Shown here: in pieces, positions 6,088-11,432 of the stretch
Layout: every line of letters starts with the position of its first letter
How positions within the stretch are numbered: the stretch's first letter is position 1
Assembly (NCBI GenBank): GCA_913061345.1
Contig: CAJXTZ010000063.1
Location: 1-11,432, forward strand
Direction of reading: 5' to 3'
Length of the DNA stretch: 11,432 nucleotides
Source of the DNA: an uncultured Erythrobacter sp.
Lineage (GTDB): Bacteria > Pseudomonadota > Alphaproteobacteria > Sphingomonadales > Sphingomonadaceae
Position numbers and translations under genes: made by a program
The notes under the pieces: generated by a model
The model's input: the letters and a program-made list of their open reading frames with translations, nothing else
What the model was told of the DNA's origin: nothing
Databases searched by the model: none

Positions 6088-6810
6088 ATGAGCGGGAGCG
6101 AAGATTCCATTGTCCAGTTCGATAACGTCGGACTTCGCTACGGCACCGATCGCGAGGTTTTGCGCGATATCTCCTTCACGCTGTATCCCGGCAGCTTCTA
6201 TTTCCTGACCGGCGCAAGCGGAGCCGGCAAGACCTCGTTACTTAAACTGCTATACCTTGCGCAACGGCCCACGCGCGGGGCCATCCGCATGTTCGGCCAC
6301 GATCTGATTACCCAGCCGCGCGCGGCGCTTCCCCAGTTCAGGCGGCGCATCGGCACCGTCTTCCAGGACTTTCGACTGATCCCCCACCTATCCGCGTTCG
6401 ATAACGTCGCCTTGCCCCTGCGCGTCAGCGGAATGAGCGAGGGCAATATCCAGAAGCCCGTTTCCGACATGCTCGATTGGGTCGGGCTGGAACACCGGCG
6501 CGACGCGCGCCCGGCCACGCTTTCGGGCGGAGAGCAGCAGCGCGTGGCCATCGCCCGCGCCGTGATCGCGCGGCCTGAAATTCTCGTGGCGGACGAGCCC
6601 ACGGGTAACGTCGATCCCGAAATGGCGGTGAAACTGCTGCGCCTGTTCGAAGCGTTGAACAGGCTGGGCACTACCGTGGTGGTGGCCACACACGATGTCC
6701 ACCTGCTGCGCAAGGTTCCGGATTCGCTTATCATGCGGCTGGACAAGGGCGCCCTGTCGGACCCTACCGGCGCGCTGCGCTATCCGCCCAAGCGCGGGTT
6801 TGCAGGCTGA
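6088..6810 (+). CDS. ftsE: Cell division ATP-binding protein FtsE
   Basis: The ATPase of the FtsEX complex, which sits at the division site on the inner face of the membrane and through FtsX controls periplasmic peptidoglycan hydrolases. The 240-residue protein has the full ABC set: Walker A GASGAGKT at 42-49, Q-loop Gln93 ([20 protein letters not shown] region, typical of FtsE), signature LSGGEQQ at 145-151, Walker B with DEPTGNVD at 169-176 and H-loop His202 in ATHD. It is slightly longer than the roughly 220 residues of E. coli FtsE. The ATG at 6088 has no convincing ribosome site. The region upstream holds a TACAAT (5981-5986) that could be a -10 but lacks a clear -35. The TGA overlaps the ftsX start by one base. 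Confidence 0.96.
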   Translation: MSGSEDSIVQFDNVGLRYGTDREVLRDISFTLYPGSFYFLTGASGAGKTSLLKLLYLAQRPTRGAIRMFGHDLITQPRAALPQFRRRIGTVFQDFRLIPHLSAFDNVALPLRVSGMSEGNIQKPVSDMLDWVGLEHRRDARPATLSGGEQQRVAIARAVIARPEILVADEPTGNVDPEMAVKLLRLFEALNRLGTTVVVATHDVHLLRKVPDSLIMRLDKGALSDPTGALRYPPKRGFAG

Positions 6811-7730
6811 TGGCGCTTGATCCCCTCATCCGCCGTGGCAGACCTCGGTTCGGCAGCGAAAGCGCGCGCATGTTGCCGCAGACCCGTATCGCCGGTCCGA
6901 TGCCGTGGGTCATGGCGATCATGATTGCGCTTACGGTGATAGCTGCGGGCGCGGGGCTGGCGCTGAGCAATGTCGCGTCCAACGCGCGGGACGAAATCGC
7001 CGGCGGTATCACGGTGCAGGTGGTGGAAGGTGCCCCGGCCTCGCGTGAGCGGCAGGCCCACCGTGCTGTCGCTTTCCTGACCGCGCGCAATGATGTCGCC
7101 TCGGTCCGCCGCGTACCCGATGCGGAACTGGCCAGCTTGTTAGAGCCATGGCTTGGCGAGGCTGCGAGCAACGTCGATGCGGTGCCCACGCCCGCCTTGA
7201 TCGATGTGCAATTGTCCGGCCCGGTTACGGCGCAGCGCCTGCGTGCCTTGCGCAGCGAACTGCTGACCCAGGTGCCTGCCGCTCGGCTGGATGCGCAGGC
7301 AGGCTGGCTGGCCCCGGTGTTCGATGCGCTTCGTTCCCTGCAATATCTTGCCATCGGGCTGGTGGTATTGCTGGCGGCCACCAGCGTGGCGGCAGTCTGG
7401 CTGGCGGCCCGCAGCGCACTCGGTTCCAACCGCGATACGATAGAGGTGATCCATCACCTTGGCGGCACGGACGGACAGATCGCACGGATCTTTCAGCGTT
7501 CCATCGGGATCGATGCGGCGTTGGGAGGTCTGGCTGGCCTGATGCTGGGAACGGGCGCTATCTTCGTGCTGGGACAGCAATTTGCGCAACTGGGTTCCGG
7601 GCTGGTGAGTGGCGGGACGCTGGCCTGGCTAGACTGGTTGGCGATCGCCGCGGTCCCCGTCGCTGGAATTTTGCTGGCGGTATTTACTGCGCGCCTTACC
7701 GTGGTTGCGGCGTTAAGGAGGATGTTATGA
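6810..7730 (+). CDS. ftsX: Cell division protein FtsX
   Basis: The membrane subunit of the FtsEX complex, 306 residues. It shows the FtsX topology: a cytoplasmic N-terminus, a first helix at about 31-53, a long periplasmic domain (about 54-176) that would contact a hydrolase or its activator such as an EnvC-like protein, then three helices at about 178-200, 233-255 and 275-297. The cytoplasmic stretch between helices 2 and 3 contains [18 protein letters not shown], the family's conserved region that faces FtsE. The periplasmic domain is less conserved by nature. The start ATG shares its A with the ftsE stop (TGATG), so the two are made in a coupled way. An inner ATG at 6870 would shorten the tail by 20 residues but breaks the coupling. 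Confidence 0.93.
   Translation: MALDPLIRRGRPRFGSESARMLPQTRIAGPMPWVMAIMIALTVIAAGAGLALSNVASNARDEIAGGITVQVVEGAPASRERQAHRAVAFLTARNDVASVRRVPDAELASLLEPWLGEAASNVDAVPTPALIDVQLSGPVTAQRLRALRSELLTQVPAARLDAQAGWLAPVFDALRSLQYLAIGLVVLLAATSVAAVWLAARSALGSNRDTIEVIHHLGGTDGQIARIFQRSIGIDAALGGLAGLMLGTGAIFVLGQQFAQLGSGLVSGGTLAWLDWLAIAAVPVAGILLAVFTARLTVVAALRRML
7715..7721 (+). promoter_or_regulatory. Shine-Dalgarno inside the ftsX end
   Basis: AAGGAGG lies in the last codons of ftsX, 5 bases before the ATG at 7727. It fixes the start of the YdcF-family gene and rejects a much longer in-frame extension that runs back inside ftsX to 7148. Confidence 0.85.
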
Positions 7731-8257
7731 CCATGCGCCGTCTCCTTGCCATTCCCCCTGTCGCTTGGGCGCTGGGCTTCATCTGGTTCACCGTGGCCCT
7801 GCCGCAGCCCCTGTCGCTTTCCCAGACCGATGCCATCGTCGTGCCCACCGGCAGCGGCGGACGTATCCAGCGCGGGCTGGAAATGTTGCAGACAGGTGCC
7901 GCGCAGCAAATGCTGGTGACAGGGGTGGACGCCAGTGTGCAGCACGATGAATTCGTCGCCGAGTTCGAAGTGCCACAAAGGGTAATGGATTGCTGCGTAA
8001 CGCTGGGTTTTTCCGCGCTCGACACGCGGGGCAACGCGCGGGAAACGGCGCAGTGGCTGGAAGAGCGCGACTACAACTCGCTGCGATTGGTCACCGCCGA
8101 CTGGCACATGCGCCGCGCGGCGCTGGAATTGCAGGACCAGTTGCCGGATAATGTCTCCGTCACTTACGACGCCGTGCGCTCGCAGGCCAGCTTTGCCACG
8201 CTGTTCGTAGAGTATCACAAGTTTCTGGCAGTCTGGATATTGCAGGTTCTGGGGTGA
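7727..8257 (+). CDS. YdcF/DUF218 family protein
   Basis: A 176-residue protein of the YdcF/SanA/ElyC superfamily (DUF218), whose members act in envelope biology, for example ElyC in undecaprenyl-phosphate and enterobacterial-common-antigen metabolism in E. coli, although biochemical activity is mostly unknown. Residues 5-30 form one hydrophobic N-terminal segment (signal anchor). The fold's motifs follow: SQTDAIVVPTGSGGRIQRGL at 32-51, LVTGVDAS at 63-70, RGNARETAQWL at 101-111 and RLVTADWHMRRA at 120-131. The catalytic-like domain should therefore be periplasmic. Cys89 and Cys90 are adjacent. The start overlaps the ftsX stop (ATGA) behind a perfect ribosome site, and its own TGA overlaps the next gene's GTG, so expression is tied to FtsEX. 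Confidence 0.9.
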   Translation: MTMRRLLAIPPVAWALGFIWFTVALPQPLSLSQTDAIVVPTGSGGRIQRGLEMLQTGAAQQMLVTGVDASVQHDEFVAEFEVPQRVMDCCVTLGFSALDTRGNARETAQWLEERDYNSLRLVTADWHMRRAALELQDQLPDNVSVTYDAVRSQASFATLFVEYHKFLAVWILQVLG

Positions 8258-8973
8258 TCTACCTACGCAACATCGCATTTTACCTGACCTTTTACGGCAG
8301 TTCCATCGTACTGGTGCTGGCTGCCGTACTGGCCGGTTATTTCTCACCTGTGTGGGTGCGGCGGGTGTGCGACGTGTGGTCCGGCGTGCACCACTGGGCC
8401 TGCGAGAACTTGCTGGGCATCCGCATCGTCGAAACAGGCCAGCGTCCCGATCACCAGGTCTTCTATGCCATCAAGCACGAAAGCTTCTTCGAGGCCATCG
8501 GTCTGCCCCACCTGTTCGATTACCCCGCCCTGTTTGCGAAGCAGGAACTGTTCGACATTCCCGGCTGGGGCCGTGCCGCGCGTGAATACGGCGTAATACC
8601 CGTGGCGCGGGAGGAAGGTGCGAAGGCACTGCGCACGATGATCCGCGAAGCTCGCCCCCATGTCGACGCAGGCAGGCCAATCATTATCTTTCCCGAAGGC
8701 ACGCGCGTGGCACACGGGCAACGACCGCCATTGGGTGCAGGCTTTGCCGCGCTGTACAAGTTGCTGGGCCTGCCGGTGGTGCCCGTGGCGGTGAACAGCG
8801 GGCCGCCGTATCACAACCTCTGGAAACGCCGCGGCACGATCACGATACATTTCGGAGAGGAAATAGAACCTGGCCTTGCGCGCCAGGAGATCGAGGCGCG
8901 CGTCCATTCGGCCATGAATGCACTGAACCATGGGGACGGCCTGGAACGCACCCCGCAGGAGCAGCTGGACTAG
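8254..8973 (+). CDS. 1-acyl-sn-glycerol-3-phosphate acyltransferase family (PlsC-like), HX4E variant
   Basis: A 239-residue PlsC-like acyltransferase that would transfer an acyl group to lysophosphatidate or a related lysolipid in phospholipid synthesis at the inner membrane. An N-terminal hydrophobic helix at about 7-30 anchors it. Motif I reads KHESFFEA with His75 and Glu80, that is H-x4-E in place of the usual H-x4-D. The later motifs are regular: KQELFDIPGWG at 96-106, IIIFPEGTR at 143-151 and GLPVVPVAVNSG at 172-183. The start is GTG at 8254, overlapping the preceding TGA as GTGA; no other start gives the N-terminal helix so neatly. Its stop TAG is shared with the convergent gene within CTAG. 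PlsC proper is essential, but whether this is the main PlsC or a paralogue for another lipid cannot be told here. Confidence 0.9.
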   Translation: MIYLRNIAFYLTFYGSSIVLVLAAVLAGYFSPVWVRRVCDVWSGVHHWACENLLGIRIVETGQRPDHQVFYAIKHESFFEAIGLPHLFDYPALFAKQELFDIPGWGRAAREYGVIPVAREEGAKALRTMIREARPHVDAGRPIIIFPEGTRVAHGQRPPLGAGFAALYKLLGLPVVPVAVNSGPPYHNLWKRRGTITIHFGEEIEPGLARQEIEARVHSAMNALNHGDGLERTPQEQLD

Positions 8974-9701
8974 CTCGCGATCTCTTCGATTATGTCTGCC
9001 AGCCATTTGCGCGCATCGTCGCGATTGCCGATATCGCTCACGAATTCCTGACCCCGCGCCACGCTTTGCAGACGCCCCTCATCACGCCAGCGATCTGCGC
9101 GATGGTGATAGGAAAGTCCGGTTTCAAACAGCCATTGCGGCACTTGCCACAAGCTGGGCGGACCTTCGGGAACGGTCAGCCGCAGGGTATCGCTGGCGCG
9201 CCGTGCCGCTTGCCCCGTGCCGATATAGGCGGTGTCGTTCGCTGCGTGCAGGCCGATGGCATGGGGAACACCCAGTGCGGCCAGTTCCTTCAGCCGTGCA
9301 GGCGGGGCGCATTGCAAGGGCAGCACCTCCTCGATCCGCAGGTAGGCAAAAATGCGATGATGCGGTTTCTCGCCCTGCTCGCGAAAAAGCCCGAAGAACA
9401 CAAAACAGTCGCCCACGCCCACGCCTTGCCGCCCCAAGTGTGTTTGTGCCGCGCCGCACTGGCCCAGCACCGCGCGTTTGTCGGGAAGGAACATCGGGTC
9501 ATGGTGGCAAAGATCGTCCGCTCCTATTCGGCCGCGACTGGCAAGCGCAACATGGTTGCCAAGACCAAGATCACCGTAGCTGGTGCGTGAAAGTGCGCCG
9601 TTTGCGGGTATTGGCAAGCTGATTGGTCGGCCATCGATGATGGGCGAAGGTCCGCCGCCGGCAGAAGAGTCGAAACCTTTGCGGCTGAAAACTGTTCTCA
9701 T
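8970..9701 (-). CDS. Nmad3-like protein (nucleotide modification associated domain 3)
   Basis: A 243-residue protein that I recognise, from its N-terminus, as the Nmad3 family (nucleotide modification associated domain 3), named by comparative genomics for its links to DNA base hypermodification systems in phages and bacteria; its biochemical activity is unknown. Visible blocks are FSRKGFDSSAGGGPSPI at 5-21, ISLPIP at 27-32, HHDP at 66-69, GQCGAAQTHL at 80-89, GVGVGDCFVFFGLF at 93-106 and HHRIFAYLRIEEV at 114-126. The GD-x-FVFFG strand followed by HRIFAYL recalls PUA/EVE-like nucleic-acid-binding folds, which is inference. There is no signal peptide, so it is cytoplasmic. ATG at 9701 has GGCGGA nearby as a weak ribosome site. 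It is a lone gene, divergent from putA (86 bases) and convergent with the acyltransferase; no DNA modification partner is in the window. Confidence 0.7.
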   Translation of the reverse strand: MRTVFSRKGFDSSAGGGPSPIIDGRPISLPIPANGALSRTSYGDLGLGNHVALASRGRIGADDLCHHDPMFLPDKRAVLGQCGAAQTHLGRQGVGVGDCFVFFGLFREQGEKPHHRIFAYLRIEEVLPLQCAPPARLKELAALGVPHAIGLHAANDTAYIGTGQAARRASDTLRLTVPEGPPSLWQVPQWLFETGLSYHHRADRWRDEGRLQSVARGQEFVSDIGNRDDARKWLADIIEEIAS

Positions 9702-9744
9702 GGTTCCGCCCTAGCCGCTGTTACCAGGCTGCCCCACCCCCGAC

Positions 9745-9764
9745 TTCGCTTGATTACGAGCGAA
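9745..9764. promoter_or_regulatory. Inverted repeat in the Nmad3/putA intergenic region (operator candidate)
   Basis: TTCGCT (9745-9750) and AGCGAA (9759-9764) form a perfect 6-base inverted repeat around an 8-base spacer, 24 bases upstream of the putA ATG. Its size and place would suit a dimeric repressor or activator, for example a PutR/Lrp-type regulator of putA, which would be needed because this PutA has no DNA-binding domain of its own. Only one copy is visible and a repeat this short can arise by chance. Confidence 0.25.
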
Positions 9765-9787
9765 ACGATGTGCATGTGACCCCCCTA

Positions 9788-11432
9788 ATGGCATTAGACA
9801 GAACCGCGCTCAGAAACGCTTATCGCCTCGATGAGGATACCTGCCTGGCAGAACGGATGGAGCAAGCCTCTGCCGTTACGCAACTGCATGAAAAATCGGC
9901 AGACCTTGCTGCGAAACTGATTCTGGAAGCGCGCAAGCGGGAAAGCAGCGGGCTCGATGCCTTCCTGCATTCTTACGGGCTCAACACCGATGAGGGCATC
10001 GCGCTGATGTGCCTGGCAGAGGCCCTGCTGCGCGTGCCGGACGAGGCCACGCGCGATGCGCTGATCCGAGACAAGGTGGCGACGCAGGACTGGGCCGAAC
10101 ATATCGGCGAAAGCGGCAGCGTGTTCGTGAACGCCGCTACATTCTCCCTGATGCTGACGGGCGAGGTCATCAAGGGTGGCAAGACCAAGGAAAAAGGTCT
10201 CGCCAGCGCCCTTCGCCGCGCTACCGGTCGCATGGGCGAACCCGTCATCCGCAATGCCACCGGACAGGCCATGCGCATTATCGGCGGGCAATTCGTCTAC
10301 GCCCGCGACATCGAGGAAGCGATGGACAGGGCCAGGCCGGAAAAGAAACGCGGCCTCACCCACAGTTTCGACATGCTGGGCGAAGCGGCGATGACCTTCG
10401 ACGATGCCGATCGCTACGCCCGCGCCTATTGGAACGCGATAGAGCGGCTGGCGCGGGAACCAGGCGACGTGCACACCGGCCCCGGCATTTCGGTGAAATT
10501 GTCCGCACTTTACCCCAAGTACGATTTCTTCCACGCCGAAGCTGCGCGTAAGACCATCGTGCCCATCGTGCGCGAACTGGCGATCAAGGCGCGCGAGGCG
10601 AATATTCACTTCACCGTCGATGCCGAAGAGGCGGAACGACTGGAACTTAGCCTCGATATCATCGAAGAACTGATGACCGACGACGAGCTGTTCGACGATG
10701 GCACAGAGGACGGCTGGCAGGGTTTCGGGCTTGCCATCCAGGCCTATCAGAAGCGCGGCGTTCCGCTGTGTCGCTGGATTGCAAAGCTCGCCCGGCGGCA
10801 CGAGCGCAAGCTGTTCGTACGGCTGGTGAAAGGCGCCTATTGGGATTCCGAAATCAAGCTGAGCCAGGTGGGCGGTTATACCGATTATCCGGTTTTCACG
10901 CGCAAGGTCGGCACCGATGTTTCCTTCCTCGCCTGCGCGGCAGAACTGCTGAAGGCGGACGATTCGATCCACCCCGCCTTCGCCACCCACAACGCCTATA
11001 CCATCGGCGCGATCAAGGCGATGGCAGGCGATACGCCGTTCGAATTTCAGCGCCTGCACGGCATGGGAGAAGACGTTTATGGCGCGCTTGCCCGCATCGA
11101 GGGCGAGAAGAAGACGCCGGTTCGCATCTACGCGCCGGTGGGCGGTCACAAGGAACTGCTGGCCTACCTGGTGCGTCGCCTGCTGGAGAACGGAGCCAAC
11201 AGTTCCTTCGTGAACCGCATGGCCGATGCCGATGTGCCGGTGGAAGAACTGGTGACCAACCCGGTCAGCGATCTGGCGAGGTGCCAGCCCTACCGAAATC
11301 CCACCATTCCCCTGCCGCTCGACATTTATCCCAACCGCCGCAATTCCAAGGGTGTGGATCTTGCCCATCCGCCGGAGCTGGCGGAGCTGCGCGAGAAGCT
11401 GGCCTATTGGCGGCAGAGCCACCCCATTGCCC
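9788..11432 (+). CDS. putA: Bifunctional proline dehydrogenase / P5C dehydrogenase PutA, 5' part (runs off window)
   Basis: The N-terminal 548 codons of PutA, open without a stop to the window edge. PutA oxidises proline to glutamate: an FAD-dependent proline dehydrogenase domain feeds pyrroline-5-carboxylate to an NAD-dependent aldehyde dehydrogenase domain. The whole dehydrogenase barrel is here: GPGISVKLSALYPKYD, FVRLVKGAYWD (343-353), ATHNA (399-403), FEFQRLHGMGEDVYG (418-432) and RIYAPVGGHKELL, followed by the linker toward the second domain with GVDLAHPPELAEL. The protein begins directly with the helical arm; the ribbon-helix-helix DNA-binding domain (about 47 residues) of E. coli PutA is absent, so this is a short, non-autoregulating type of roughly 1000 residues in total. 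The ATG at 9788 has no Shine-Dalgarno (the preceding bases are a C-run), so leaderless or weak initiation is possible. Missing: the aldehyde dehydrogenase half. Confidence 0.96.
   Translation, partial: MALDRTALRNAYRLDEDTCLAERMEQASAVTQLHEKSADLAAKLILEARKRESSGLDAFLHSYGLNTDEGIALMCLAEALLRVPDEATRDALIRDKVATQDWAEHIGESGSVFVNAATFSLMLTGEVIKGGKTKEKGLASALRRATGRMGEPVIRNATGQAMRIIGGQFVYARDIEEAMDRARPEKKRGLTHSFDMLGEAAMTFDDADRYARAYWNAIERLAREPGDVHTGPGISVKLSALYPKYDFFHAEAARKTIVPIVRELAIKAREANIHFTVDAEEAERLELSLDIIEELMTDDELFDDGTEDGWQGFGLAIQAYQKRGVPLCRWIAKLARRHERKLFVRLVKGAYWDSEIKLSQVGGYTDYPVFTRKVGTDVSFLACAAELLKADDSIHPAFATHNAYTIGAIKAMAGDTPFEFQRLHGMGEDVYGALARIEGEKKTPVRIYAPVGGHKELLAYLVRRLLENGANSSFVNRMADADVPVEELVTNPVSDLARCQPYRNPTIPLPLDIYPNRRNSKGVDLAHPPELAELREKLAYWRQSHPIA

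Noticed and set aside
6038..6091. 17-codon leader frame whose TGA overlaps the ftsE ATG
   Set aside because: The ATGA overlap would suit a coupling leader, but there is no Shine-Dalgarno and the peptide is not distinctive; it may be chance.
7148..7726. Upstream extension of the YdcF-family frame into ftsX
   Set aside because: The frame is open by chance inside ftsX; AAGGAGG 5 bases before the ATG at 7727 and the ATGA overlap fix the true start.
9794..11422. 542-codon open frame on the minus strand
   Set aside because: It is exactly antisense to putA, whose motifs are unmistakable on the plus strand. Long antisense frames are common opposite high-GC genes, and its translation is rich in His, Gln and Arg without any domain.
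49..11432. Mobile elements, prophage, CRISPR arrays, tRNA or rRNA genes
   Set aside because: No transposase, integrase, regularly spaced repeats, or cloverleaf was seen. The lone Nmad3-like gene has no phage or defence neighbours in the window.

Overview
The window is a high-GC stretch of an alphaproteobacterial chromosome. The gene content and protein style (ArgB with an N-terminal extra helix, YggT, an MJ0042 zinc-ribbon protein divergent from ftsE-ftsX, a PutA without a DNA-binding domain) point most strongly to Sphingomonadales, perhaps Erythrobacteraceae. This placement is from recognition, not from a search. The first 48 bases are not genomic: they are the end of an Illumina P7 adapter, an 8-base index and the Nextera transposase adapter, so the left edge is an assembly contig end with untrimmed adapter.

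Left part (about 49 to 2901, minus strand): a palindrome-rich 3' region, then, reading leftward, argB (acetylglutamate kinase), yggT (small membrane protein), an NTF2-like lipoprotein, and a MarC-family membrane protein. The last two overlap by ATGA, and yggT has its own promoter candidate. Centre (2976 to 5923): ppk2 (polyphosphate kinase 2) diverges from argB; a membrane-anchored staphylococcal-nuclease-like protein with a TTG start follows; then a minus-strand acidic single-pass membrane protein with a possible general-stress (EcfG-type) promoter; then an unlisted 47-residue Arg/Asp repeat protein with a perfect AGGAGG ribosome site; then a minus-strand zinc-ribbon/DUF3426 membrane protein.

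Right part (6088 to 8973, plus strand): ftsE, ftsX, a YdcF/DUF218 protein and an acyltransferase form a translationally coupled block in which each start codon overlaps the previous stop (1, 4 and 4 bases). It links the FtsEX divisome ABC complex with envelope/phospholipid functions. The acyltransferase converges on a minus-strand gene recognised as Nmad3 (nucleotide modification associated domain 3); both stops lie in one CTAG. Finally putA (proline catabolism) runs off the right edge with about half of the protein present.

Most of the window is ordinary housekeeping chromosome: no mobile element, tRNA, rRNA or CRISPR was seen, and no gene-free stretch exceeds 300 bases. The items that most deserve a second look are the adapter remnant, the five-fold DRR mini-protein, the orphan Nmad3 gene, the HX4E acyltransferase motif, and the nuclease-like gene whose natural signal-anchor start lacks a start codon.
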